64,000 nucleotides of DNA from Eudorina sp. 2006-703-Eu-15 (taxonomy: Eukaryota > Chlorophyta > Chlorophyceae > Chlamydomonadales > Volvocaceae), in assembly GCA_003117195.1 (NCBI GenBank), contig BDSI01000123.1, positions 91,584-155,583 on the forward strand, in the 5' to 3' direction. Made by a program: the position numbers and the translations under genes. How positions within the stretch are numbered: the first letter of the stretch is position 1; each line of letters starts with the position of its first letter. The notes under the pieces were generated by a model. It was not told the origin of the DNA. It did no database searches and saw only the letters and a program-made list of their open reading frames with translations. Below, one piece after another: positions 10,948 to 32,155 of the stretch.

Positions 10948-12613
10948 GCAAGTCGGCCGTTAGGGGCTCCTTTCCCTCGTACCGAAGATGCCGTACGTTG
11001 ACTATCACGACAACGCCTTACTCAGACTAGCAAAACAAAAAATTGCACAATAAGCCTTGCTGCCAATTGAATTTGAAAGCTAAGAAGTCCATGAGCCTTT
11101 CTGAGCAGCAACGTCCCGCAATTGCGCGCAAGATGGCGCAGTGAACGATAGAAATGCTGCTCCTGCGTTATTCTTCTTTGGCAATGAAGCGACGCGTACA
11201 CACGTAAGCTATTTTAGATCAAAATGGGAGCCCGCGTCTGCGGACGAGGTGTTGTCCGAAATCTCCGGCGACTATTTCGAACCGGCGGATACCTGCTCTG
11301 AGGCAGGTCTGGATTCGCAACTACCCTGCCTCGAAGATTTTGAAGACACGGACACGGACACGAGCAGCGCCTTGACGTGGATGCAGGAGACGTCGGGTTT
11401 TCCGCTGCCGGCCCTGCGGATGCCGCAGCCCAGAGAACCCAAGGATCCACGTCAACAATTTCGGATGCAGCGGCAGCAGCTCTGCGTAACGACATGGGGG
11501 GGACGTTGTGCAGCTAGGCGGAGAGGGGGGGGCGTTGGCATGCTCGTTGCCGGCGCCGGTGCACTTGGCGCAGGGCTGCAGAGGACACAGTCACTCAGAT
11601 GGGACAGCACGCGGCTGTACCTTGATTGCCGGTCAGCACCTTGCCCTGGGTCTCCCTCAGCGAGGAGGGCAGACGGGCCTTGCCGGTCCCGTCTTGCCAC
11701 ACGGAGGCCGAGGGGAGTTCCACCAAGAGGTCGGCTCACTGCCCGCCTTCAAGCGCGTCAGCTCTCTCCGCCGCGTCCTTCCAGTAACACCCAACACCGG
11801 CGCGGGAGGTTGGTCATGGCTGTTGCCATGACGTAGCCCTGGCCTGAAGAAAGGGGAGAGGCAGAGGGAGGGGGAGGCAGGGGCTGCAGGGGTAGCTAGG
11901 AGGCCGCAGACCCCGCCATTTCGCTCCGCCGCATGCTTCCCTTGCTCCCCAGCCCTCAGGCCCGCAGGCAGATGCAAGCGCGAGGTGGTCAGGGCTCGCC
12001 CGCTTCCACCGCAGCGCCTGATCCAGGGGGCAACCGAACAGTTACGGCTCTAAAACGATATCGGCGCCACCCCCTGGGACTCCAGCCAGTCCGGAAGCGC
12101 TCCTTAAGTGACGCCTATCGCTGACGGGACCTGGACATGAGGGGCGGACTGCAAGCTGATGTGTATAGGAGCCTCCGGCGGCGGTCCCTACCCACTGCAG
12201 CTGCGTGAATCCGTGGCTGAGGTACAGGTCAGCTAGCGGGCCTTGGGCACATCATCATGCAGAGAGGTATCCGCCGGCTCGAAATAGTCGCAGGAGATTT
12301 CGGACAACACCTCTCCTTCCGCAGACGCGGGCTCCCAATTTGATCTGGAATAACTTACGTGTGAACACGTGGCTTCATTCCCAAAGAAGAATATCGCTAG
12401 AGCAGCATTTCTATCGTTCACTGTGCCATCTTGCGCGCAATTGCGGGACGTTGCTGCTCAGAAAGGCTCATGGACTTCTTAGCTTTCAAATTCATTGGCA
12501 GCACGGCTTGTTGTGCAATTTTCTGTTTTGCTAGTCTGAGTAAGGTGTTGTCGTGATAGTCAACGTACGGCATCTTCGGTACGAGGGAAAGGAGCCCCTA
12601 ACGGCCGACTTGC
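10948..12613. mobile_element. Mutator-like DNA transposon, probably non-autonomous
   Basis: A 1,666-bp element. Its left end (10948 to about 11300) and right end (about 12258 to 12613, reversed) are long inverted repeats beginning GCAAGTCGGCCGTTAGGGGC. They match base for base over long stretches, with scattered substitutions and small indels. A perfect 9-bp direct duplication flanks them, which is the hallmark of Mutator-like elements. The ~960-bp interior shows no transposase domain. It holds a perfect 8-bp hairpin with a 4-base loop at 11813-11832. The element sits between the divergent ACP and PrimPol genes. Differences between the inverted repeats suggest it is not very recent. A different superfamily with 9-bp duplications is possible, but I know of no better fit. 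Confidence 0.85.
11141..11836 (+). CDS. Open frame inside the Mutator-like element, function unknown
   Basis: A 231-codon frame that starts within the left inverted repeat (MNDRNAAPALFFFGNEAT) and runs into the interior. The right inverted repeat encodes a diverged version of the same opening on the minus strand (12421-12233, MNDRNAALAIFFFGNEAT, 62 codons). After about residue 60 the frame becomes acidic (EDFEDTDTDTSS) and then basic and low in complexity. It shows no transposase motif that I recognise. It may be a remnant of an element gene, captured host sequence, or chance. Confidence 0.3.
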   Translation: MNDRNAAPALFFFGNEATRTHVSYFRSKWEPASADEVLSEISGDYFEPADTCSEAGLDSQLPCLEDFEDTDTDTSSALTWMQETSGFPLPALRMPQPREPKDPRQQFRMQRQQLCVTTWGGRCAARRRGGGVGMLVAGAGALGAGLQRTQSLRWDSTRLYLDCRSAPCPGSPSARRADGPCRSRLATRRPRGVPPRGRLTARLQARQLSPPRPSSNTQHRRGRLVMAVAMT

Positions 12614-12622
12614 GCTTGTCAG
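12614..12622. repeat. Target-site duplication, right
   Basis: GCTTGTCAG, identical to 10939-10947. Confidence 0.9.
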
Positions 12623-13024
12623 AACTCGGTCGCTTGGCGTTTTGCAACGGGCGCGATCCATAGCGCACAGCACAGCAGGCATCGCACACAGGGGGGACTC
12701 AGAAACGAAACATTCAGTAATAAATAGAATATGTAACATCTATAAAGTATCTTCTTTTACATTTTGCTATTAGCCCGACCTTTTGCGAGGCTTGCAGTGA
12801 AAATGCGTTCTTCAAGTCAGATCTCGTTCCGTGCCTCATCACCTACATGCACATAGCTTTTAAAGGTGGGATGAAGCAGGTGCTTATTGGGACCTTCCAG
12901 TGCCCGTCGGTTTTCCGCACTCAGGAGCTTGCCGCAATAAAAGTGGAAGCCGAAGGACAGCTGTTACAAGCCTTCCCGTGACATCCCACATGTTTGCTCG
13001 CCACCACGCGTTACGTGTTGCGCC

Positions 13025-22926
<9,902 letters not shown>

Positions 22927-24222
22927 GGCGGCATTCGATGGCTGGTCAAGGAGAGAGCGGAGGGCTGCTTGACGCAATTTAAACAGTGCACCCTGACTTT
23001 GGCTGGCAGTGGATATAAGCAAATAAAACTCATCACCTTGCGCGCCTCGGGAAGCCATACATGGTCAGTGGGCAGGCGGATGTTGGCAAATTTGCAAAAA
23101 CATCGTACCAGCTGCTTACCAGCAGCAGGCTTATTAAGCTGGGTGGGAATCATGCGTCATGAGCATGACCTGTCTGTTACATCATCAGGTCCCTATATAA
23201 ATCTTCAGCTCGGGCGGTAGGACGCTTCACTCGTATACAACATCCCCAGCTCGCCCCTGTCGCTCCGTCCTCTCCTTTCCTCGATACCCCTTTTGGTTGG
23301 GGATCACCAGACTTCAAACATGTCCCAACCCCACCGAGCGGGCCCTGCCGAGCAGCCACCTCATCACTAGCCAGCACACGGGCGAGCTGTTTGTCCCCTG
23401 TCCACCCTGATCAGCCTGGACCGGACAGACTGGATGCACGAGCTGTTTGTTTCGCATCACCCCCGAAACGCCCCTCTCCAACCCTTACATCGCGGACTCT
23501 CTCCAGCTGCATTCCGGACACTGCATCGTTCCCATAAACGCTGACGAACTGCCCTCCGCTTCCGAGCAACCGGCCTAGCCACAGGTGCTCCTTCGTCTAC
23601 ATAACTTCCAAGTCCGGCTGCGTTTGATACAAGGCCTTTCCACACTAGCCAGATGGCTTCGGCGGACACAGGAACCACCGTACGCACCTCGCAACACGCT
23701 ACGTTGTGGACTAAATGCACTCCGAATAGTCCAGTGCGGTACGGTACGGCAGGTCCGATCTGGCAGTACAGGAACACGGACGCCTCCTCGCGCCGCACGA
23801 CATCACCCCAGAGTGAATGGGGCCGCGAAATCGCCAAGGACCCGCCTCCTCGGCTGCAGTACCATATCCCAAGAGGTGGCGCCGAATCAGTCAGTGACAC
23901 GCACAGCACAGGGAGGCCGAGGAATTTCCCAGTAATCCCGCACGAGGACGCACGTCGTCTTACGAGCATTTTCCTGGAAGCCGCTGCGCAAGCAGGCAAC
24001 TCAATCTTAACGTGGCTCCCACCACCGTGCCACCGCTACGGCTATCCATCAAGATCAAAACTCGGGGGACCACGCAGGCATCATCTGATGCAATGTTCGG
24101 CAAGTTAAGCCGTGTGGCGTCATTTGAAGGCCTCCGGCAAATGTACTAAAGTCTCGGCCCTTCCATGCCGCAGCCGTCACGCGGGCACTCACATTCCCTT
24201 GCTTGGGCTCCTTGTGCCGCAC
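22927..24222. other. Convergent intergenic region between PrimPol and TBL2-like gene
   Basis: No gene recognised. TTACA at 23485-23489 (TGTAA on the minus strand) is a candidate poly(A) signal for the TBL2-like gene. No TGTAA was seen close to the PrimPol stop. Confidence 0.5.
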
Positions 24223-27200
24223 TCAGAACTTCGGCGCACGCCAGATACGCACGCGCTTGTCACGGCTGCTAGTGGCGAAGACGAACGCCACACCGCCGCC
24301 CGCATCCGCTGACATCTCCCGCGGGCGGGGGCACCAGCGGATGGCGGTGATGGCGCTCTCGTGCGCCTGGATGCGCTCCATCAGCTCGCCGCTCTTCAAG
24401 TTGATCAGCTGGACCATGCCCTGTAAGGCCAAGAACCGTTTCCCCAAATGGTAAGATGTTGACATACACATGGGACCAGCAGGCTATGGACTTGGGGTTT
24501 TCCAGCAGCAGGAACGACTCGAGGAATGCCTGCGATGTACTATGTGCTTGACTGCGACATTGCCGGCCCAGGCCGCACCCCACCGCCTACAGGTCCCCAG
24601 CTCAAAGACATTGAAAAGAACACGAATGCACACCCCGGCGTATCGGACCTTCCTAGCCCCCATAGGCACGTTGCGCCCCGCAGTTGCCCGTACCTCGTAC
24701 GACGCAGCAAGCAGGTGAGAGCCTGGTGGCCCAAAAGCGAGGTGCTGGTAGACCCGTCCATCGGGCAGCGGCATGGGTATCTGCACCACGAGGGCAAACA
24801 GCAAGGTCCGGAGCTCTCAGGACGTCAATGATCGAGCAAATGGAAGAACACAAGAAACCATGCCTGAGACTGTGCAAGAACATGAGGATCGGAGAAACCA
24901 CAGTCCTAGTCTTCCTCTTGGCCCAGCAGCTGCAGCACCTGCTGCACCGGTGGGAATGCAACCCTATGTGCAACATTGCAACGTCGCATCCTGCTCAGAT
25001 CAGTTGCGCCGCTGACCCTGCCCCTTCATTAAGGCGCATGCAGCCCATGCAGGTGGAGGAAACGTGGGGCTCGTGGCAATGCGCCAAGCGTAACTCACCG
25101 AGAGCACCACCTTGGGGTCTTCGCTCATATCGTACCGCACATCGATGTTCCAGATCTTGGCATGTCAGCAACCGGCAAACAAGTAGCAGAGACACGTCAG
25201 CTACGGCAACGGTAGAGAGAGAAAACCGCTTACAGCACTACACAGTCTGCCAGAAACAGACCCCATGATCTAATAAACCCCGAGCCCATGTGCGTGGGCG
25301 CCGATGTGCTTTCCGGCGGAACGCTAGAAGCATTTGCCTTGCGACAACGCGGGAAACTCGAATGCATGATTACCTTCAGCATGCCGTCCTTGCTGGCAGT
25401 GGCTGCCCTGCAGTTGTCCGAGGACAGGGCGACGCAGGCCACCTGGCTGCGGTGGCCCGTCAGCCCCATGGCCTTGAGAAGGCCTGCAGGGCGAGCCCGG
25501 GAAGGTAGGGCCGTGGCACGTTCAGCACACAGCGATATTGCCATGCAACGAGCCTAGAGCATTCATTGCACTTCTATCAGGAAATCTGGTCGAGACACGG
25601 TGCCCTCAAACCCACTCAAACAGTTGTCCCCAGCAATCCACTAGCGGGTGCTGACGCGTCTGCCCACAAACGTTCTCTACCATCAAGAGACCATGCGTCC
25701 GTTGACATCAGCTTCTTGCCGATGGGGCGGCGCCTATCCTAGTGGCATTTTTATGTGACAACCCATAGAGGCTCTACCGACTTCACCCGTGGCGCTCAAC
25801 ATCACGATGCGCATATGTGCGTCAGCCACCAACAGTGCCTCACACCCTGCGCGCCGCCGCCCTTTGGAACCCGACCCGTGCGGCCCACCTCGGAATTCAC
25901 CCTCACGGGTGTACTTCATCTCCCAGATCTTCACGTCGGACGAGAAGGTGGCCGCGGCGATGAAGCGACCGTCGTTCGACACAGCCAGGTCATGGTTCGC
26001 CAGCGCATTGGGCTCAAACACCGCCACCTCGCGGCCCTGCGTGGGTGCACACGTGTAAAGCCGCGGCTGACAGACGCGATCCCCGCTGCCATGCGGGGGA
26101 TAACGAACATAACATTGCAGCTGCGTCGCGCCTTTCTGCGGGTTTTCGCTGGGGGTCCTGTGTCAACGCATTAGCAGTGAAGGGAGCAAGAGTCTGCCAG
26201 AGCCCACCTGCATCAGCACATCGGTTCTCGGATTGGGCAGACCCAGCATCATCGAGCCCTCCCACGCACCCACCCCAGACCCACCCACATACCTGCATGT
26301 CGAACACCTTGCCCTCCTTCTTGGCCGACAGCGACACGATGATGCCCCGCCGTCCAACTGCTGCGTCGGCCGGAACGGACGCCATGCCGCCGGGCAGCGC
26401 CTGCTCCTTGCCGTGCACGTTGCCCACCTGAACAGGAAGCCATCGTAGGGGCGTTAGTAACACGCCAGCATCCGGATCATACATTACAAGTTCGATGGAC
26501 TTCCCATAGGTCTCATGGCTAACGTTCGATAATCATTCCGTTGCCACTTCCCAAATGGAGCGGCAGCCGCAGCCGGCCTGATCCATTTCCCCGCGACCCT
26601 GCGCCAACGCACCGTCCACTTGGCGTCGTAGGTGGGCGCCTCCCCGGCCTGTTTCACCATGGGCTGGTACAGCGCCACCATCGTGTCCGGTGTCCCCCGC
26701 AGTGTTGCGGCCACGGCGTCGGGTGTGTCACCAAAACCAACCCCAAACGGGATGCGCGTGGTTTTCACGCGTTTGAACTGCGAGCGGGTGCAGATGGAAG
26801 CACGGGAGGATGTGACCATTTGATATTCTGAACAGCTAAACCATGATGCGGATAAGCTGGGAGCCCGCTTTTTCAGGATTTGCAACTCAGGTCATGCGGG
26901 TACGAGCAATGCAACTCGCCGCGCGCTACAAGAATATCAATAAGCATGCCCTCGAAAGTCCGTTGCGCCTTCGTATCTCTGCGCATAAGGCTTTTCAAGG
27001 CAAGATCCCCGCAACCAGTCCATGAGCTTGACTTATACACACGATGGGAAACGCTGTCTTGGTCTCCCATATCAACGGCCATGCCAACCTCTAACCTTGG
27101 GGTTCTTATTAGCGACGTCTGCCAAGTCGAATATCCGCAAGGTCATATCCTCGCAGGCAGTCGCCAGCAACTGACCATCCCGCGACCAGGCCACGCCGTG

Positions 27201-28361
27201 CACCGTGTCCGCATGGTCCTGTGAGGGTGAGTGCGGGCAGGGTCCCGAGGGCAGATGTCTGGGGGCCCAAGTTCAACAAGGTCTCAGGGCTAGGACTGGG
27301 TGCCACAGCGGACGACCAAGGGTGGCGGCGCAACCAGACGGTAACTACGAAATGCGTGCATTCCGGTTCCTTGGGCCCTTTCCAGTTGTGCACTGCGATA
27401 AGCTGTCACACACGGTACCTTGAGGGTGTTGACCCACAGCTCATGGGTGGCCAGCTGGTCCTCCTTGGTGGTACTGCGGGTGCAGCGGTGGTGAGGGAAT
27501 TGCAGGAGCTGGGGTAATATACTTCGGCAGGACTCTTTGCATGGCCAAAGCGGTTGGTCATAACGACGTGTCTTAACTCATCAACGCGGAACCCCCTTGC
27601 GCGTGGCAACCCTGGTCCTTTGCATGCCCCTCTTCCCAGGTGTACACCGGGTGACATCTTACCTCTTCTTCTTCGCAGCACTCTTCTCAGCTTTGATCAA
27701 CGTCTTCAGGTCGGGCCCGCGCTCCTTTGCAGGGGCAGCCACTTGCGGTCTGCGTGGAGCCGATGGATGCGGGTTAATGCTTGCTCATAACCCACCAACG
27801 ACAGCTAGCAGGCGACATACTCGCAAGCGCCGCAAGGGCCCCCGGCACCGTTCTGAACGGACACGGAGAAAATGTTTGTTCGTGATGGCCCAACACCCCG
27901 GCTAGGATAGATCGTTGTGCTTGTGCAGCCAACGAGAGACAACATCGACTCAGCCCCACACGTCGACGACGGGCAACCCGTAATAAACTCACTCGTCTGT
28001 GTCCGAGCCCTTAACCTTTGATGATGGCTGCTTCAATGGCTTGCTCCTGTTACACGTGCGAATACGCTTCAGATCGAAACGGTTGCTGCTAGCATACCAA
28101 AAGGGATTCCACCTCGCACACGCACCGGCTTTTTCCAGCGCTCGACGAAGTCAAAAGTCGTGCCACGCTACGGAGACAACCGATCAAGCCATACACCAGG
28201 TAGCCAATAAACAGCAGAGCGCTGCCACCTGGGGACAAGTGATCAAGACTCAGATCTCCCTTCCGGACTGCCTTGCCAAATCATGTGCACATCTTACCCG
28301 CAACTGCTAAAACAATCTGGGTTGTTTGACTGAGCTGCGCAACGGGCTCCGTGGACGCCAT
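24223..28361 (-). CDS. TBL2: TBL2-like WD40-repeat membrane protein
   Basis: Human TBL2 is an ER-anchored WD40 protein linked to PERK signalling. Thirteen exons (28361-28298, 28228-28126, 28046-27993, 27749-27663, 27473-27419, 27218-27096, 26777-26613, 26427-26293, 26036-25889, 25483-25374, 25155-25099, 24780-24694, 24420-24223) join in frame to 461 residues; human TBL2 is 447. Residues ~15-39 form one membrane helix (IVLAVAGG then ALLFIGYLVYGLIG). A Lys/Ser-rich linker follows, then WD repeats from residue 122: DHADTVHGVAWSRDGQLLAT, NHDLAVSNDGRFIAAATF, SSDVKIWEM, LTGHRSQVACVALSSDN, DGMLKIWNIDVRY, HLLAASYE, HESAITAIRWCP and a final DKRVRIWRAPKF. Order and spacing match the TBL2 family, including the expected break where FDMQ joins GREVAVFEPNALANHD. 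One acceptor (25155) is AAG rather than CAG. The signalling role in an alga is inference only. Confidence 0.92.
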
Positions 28362-29019
28362 CTTCAGAAGACCTCGTGAAGGCTCAAGTTTAGCTCAAGG
28401 CAACTGGGTGCTACGAGGAAGTGAACACTTGATTGTGGTTGTTCAGCCAAAATACATAATGAAACGTAGTGCCTGCTCGCCAGAGGGAAAGGAACGAAGT
28501 AGTAATCGTCGTACTTTCGTTAAGGGAGAAAATTGAGCTTGTCACAAAGTTGCTAAAGGGATTCATGTTAATTAAACTACAGGTCCAAGCGATAATTCTT
28601 ACAACATACGGAACGGTACCAAAGTTAGTTTGTTGCGCCACCTCACCAGAAGCTTCACGTCATAAGGCGTTTCAATGAGTCCGATCAAATATCGCACAAC
28701 ACTCTTTGTTGGAAAGAGGAGCTCGCAGTACGCAACCCGCTAGATGGGCAGGGTTGTACGGACAACGAATATAACGGAAAAACAGAAGCTTATGAAGCAA
28801 TGAAGGTCTGCAGTTCTGCACGTCCCAAAAAGACAGCCAATGAGATCACATTAAAAGAGTGTGCAGTCGATTTTTCTCATTTTTTTCTTGTGCGCGCCCC
28901 ATCCTCCATGGACACGGATTGGCCAGTCAATTCCTTGTCGGCTGTAGCTCGGGAAAACCTTCGCCCTGGTTTTTGGCAGCATGAAGACTTGGACGCAACA
29001 ATATTCCATCAAGTGACAA
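28362..29019. other. AT-richer intergenic stretch upstream of TBL2-like gene
   Basis: Presumably holds the TBL2 promoter and 5' UTR. No gene, RNA or repeat recognised. Confidence 0.5.
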
Positions 29020-30214
29020 AACAAGTAGGGGGTCGGCGTCCTTGAAGCCGGAAAATGGGCGGGGACCCTCTACAATCCGTGCGGGCCGCTTGCTTTACAA
29101 CGGAATCTCTGTTACCGCGCAAGAGTGTGAGAGAGTGAAAGGGTGCCATTGAGGGTGTCGTTGATGTTGAAGGTGGATCGGCGTGCATAGATTGAGCAAG
29201 CTCAAGCAGGTAGGGTAGCCCCGAAACCAACCTGCAGTACGCGCCGCCAACGGCGGTCACCGCATCTGCATTATTAGACGCCTCTGCATTACCACATCTG
29301 TAACAAAGCTCGGGCCCTATAGGGTCCTCAGTCGTAATACAACTGACAAGTAAGTTACTAGTAGTCCACAGATTGGTGGTATTGAATAATACCGTTTAGG
29401 TTGAAACATCGGTATTTAACCGATTCTAAATGCAAGCGCCATACGGCACGTGCGAAGTTTGGACGAGCGGCCAAGTAGGCCTCACGTCGTTACAACATCC
29501 GTCTGTCAAGCGGATGATCACAAAGCAAGCTTGAAGCATTCTTGTTTTGCCGTGAAACTGTAGTTGTTTGGCCCGTCGGCAAGCATTCAGCCCTTCAGTT
29601 GCACGCCCGCAGCAGACGTGAACCTCTAAACGTTTGCCATCAGTAGTTACATAGCAACTATAAGGCAAAAACAGGGTGCGAAAAAGCCGCGGTGAGACCC
29701 GGACTTCGGCCATCGGAACGGGAGAAGCTCTCCAGTTCTCGTTGGTTTTCGGTATGCTATCCCTTTGCATCTTGAAACTTTGATTCAATACATATTGTTG
29801 AATTGTATTCGTCTGGCAAGTCAGAAAGTCAAATCTTGATGTTGGTGGCATCAAACATCAGAACACTATGGAAGTTCAATTTAGCACGCGCCGCCTGCTC
29901 CTAATCCAAGTATTCATCGTGCGGCACTTGTTGCAACAGATACGAGCGCGAGAGGCGTTAGTTTGACGTTGACCCGGGTCCATGGAGACCACGGAGCTTT
30001 ACTTTGACCGTTTGTGCGCATACAATTTTTTTAGCCAAACCAAGGATACCTTGCAATAGAGGACAATTAATATGACAAACATTATAAATTAGTTTGGCGG
30101 ATAATGAACGTTTTGCCGTTACGGGCGCATGGCGGGACGGCGGACACACGGACAGGGGCAATCCTAGGGGGCGGGGCCCCCCGAACGCGCTTCGCGCTGG
30201 GGCCCCGCCCAAAA
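29020..30214 (+). repeat. Dispersed repeat with terminal hairpin, copy 1
   Basis: Matches 62995-63904 end to end in the same orientation. It begins AACAAGTAGGGG. Landmarks in order include GGCGTGCATAGATT, TGAAACTGTAGTTGTTTGG, AGGGTGCGAAAAAGCCGCGG and AATGAACGTTTTGCCGTTAC. It ends in a perfect 12-bp stem (30169-30180 GGGCGGGGCCCC with 30199-30210) and AAAA. It carries about 190 bp near 29290-29490 that copy 2 lacks. No target duplication or reverse transcriptase is visible. Class unknown; a non-autonomous element is likely. Confidence 0.8.
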
Positions 30215-31148
30215 GACCCATATGGAGTGAATTTCGGCAACCTCCCTTTGTTTAACACTCAGCATAGTACGTGATTTAAACAGGAGTTACTGCATGGCAC
30301 ACCGCAACACGCACTGCGCACGCATGGACAGCCCCTCCGCAAAGAGACAAGAAGGCCGACATGTTTCCAGTACTTTGCGGCGCCACCAAGCAATTGCCCG
30401 CGGCCAACCCTGCAAAAGTACTGCTGTTTCCTTTTGCCGTACCTGAAAGGACCCAGGGTCGCTTCCCACCGCGCCGTCGGCACCAGCGGAGGCGCAGCCG
30501 CCGCTGCCACCGGCTCTCTGCGGGGGCTGAGTCGAGCTGGAGACGGGCACCGGGGCAGAGGGGAATAAACCCCGCCGCTACGAATTTTAAGACCGCGCGT
30601 GTGTTAACAGCGCCGGGGCTGTCGTGCCACTGCTGCTGCCGTGCCGCCGTGTAATAGAGTATCTCAGGTGAAGGTGGTGCGGAGGCCCGTGGCGCCCGAT
30701 GCAGCAAGGCTGCTGGGAAGATGCCCCGTGGCAGCGCCGGGCTCAGGACGGGCGAGGGGATGCTGCTTCAGACGTCGAGGACGCATCTCTGCACTGGCAA
30801 TCCTGGCTAGCAGCCAAAGGTGCCACGATCCAGGCAGCCAGCGCATTTTGCGTGAGGGCAGTCGACACCCTGCCGCAGCCGGCCCACCGATCCGCACCAC
30901 TGGACCGAGGGTCCCTAGACACTCAACCACAACCGATCTCCACGCCCACGCCGCGCACCGCCCGCTTGCAGCCCCTGTGCGCGGACTCCGCCATTCCAAT
31001 TGTCACCATGCTGAATGCTCGAATCAGCTGCGAAGCATCTGTTACTCCAACATATTTCAAGCGCCTTATCTACGGCGGGTCCCATCAAGGAGCTAAATGA
31101 AGTAACTGGGGCTCCTGTGGCCGATACAGCCGATACAACATATTGCTG
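30215..31148. other. Region without a recognised gene
   Basis: GC-rich at 30280-31000 with overlapping open frames on both strands, up to 150 codons, none with a recognisable domain. A gene fragment cannot be excluded. Confidence 0.4.
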
Positions 31149-31829
31149 TCAGATTGCGCATCCGCCTGTGGCGCATAATCGTGCAAACCATTCGTCGAAG
31201 TCTGGCAATGGTGTGGATAAACACCATGACCCATTGGTACGGTAAGGGAGGGCATTGGAGCGGGGTTGTGCCTTGCAGCTTGGATTGCATTGACTCATGC
31301 TGCGCACTCGGCCATAGGCATGGTCAGCTTGTGGATGAACGGTGTATACGTAGGCAAGCCCCAGCAGGCCCCACCGACAAGGCGGCAAGGTACCCCCACG
31401 CCTCAACGCCGCGAACAAAAATACCGAGGGCCATAACCCCACCCAGACAGCCACCTGCGCAATCAGAGGCGCACAGCGGGGCAATACTACCGAAGGGATA
31501 GGCAAAGCAAAGGGCGTGATCCCCAGAAATGGATCAAGCCACCAAGTACGGGGGAGGACGCCCACACAGTCACCCCATTTCCCAGCTACCACCACCCCTG
31601 GAGCACCCAGCGCCGCACCCTTGGAAAACCCACGTCTGGCTCGTGGCAGTGCCCAGCGACCGCTAGTGGAGCAACCCACACCCAACGAATACCTGGAGTA
31701 CGTCGTAACTTCGGGTACGACGTTCATTAGGAGCAGGGTGATGCTACACATGGGTGCTCTGCCACAAGCCCTCAGATAATGGGAGGGGATAACGGAAGGA
31801 AGAGATACTTTAAGCTGAATGAGCAGCAT
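31149..31829 (-). CDS. Possible membrane-protein open frame, not recognised
   Basis: A 226-codon open frame in a region of moderate GC, where such length is unusual by chance. Its middle third is hydrophobic and reads like membrane segments (WWLDPFLGITPFALPIPS, VAVWVGLWPSVFLFAALRR), while its ends look non-coding. It could be one exon of an unrecognised gene or chance. I name no function. Confidence 0.25.
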   Translation of the reverse strand: MLLIQLKVSLPSVIPSHYLRACGRAPMCSITLLLMNVVPEVTTYSRYSLGVGCSTSGRWALPRARRGFSKGAALGAPGVVVAGKWGDCVGVLPRTWWLDPFLGITPFALPIPSVVLPRCAPLIAQVAVWVGLWPSVFLFAALRRGGTLPPCRWGLLGLAYVYTVHPQADHAYGRVRSMSQCNPSCKAQPRSNALPYRTNGSWCLSTPLPDFDEWFARLCATGGCAI

Positions 31830-32155
31830 GAATGGACTGTTAACCGAAATGTTCGTTCAACCCTCCCCTTTCGTGCTCTCAGCCTCACTAAGGTGTTGAA
31901 GTTACTCACATTCCACTGTCCAGTCCACAGCCTTGCCACAGTCGTCACATTAAATAGCGGCGATACGCACCTTGTTGCGGTGAGCCGGTGACGCTGGGAG
32001 AACGTACGGAAGTACGACTCGATGTTAGGGCTGAACAGTAATTCCGGTCACCGACAAACAATTGTTCAAGGCTTTAACGATCAGATATCCAAGCACAGAG
32101 CTTGCCATCTGTTACCACTAAGATTTTTTTTTACTGGAAAGCAAGCTCGGCAAAA

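Noticed and set aside
30169..30214. Helitron 3' end
   Set aside because: The hairpin is present but the CTRR terminus and the A/T insertion context are not clear in either copy.
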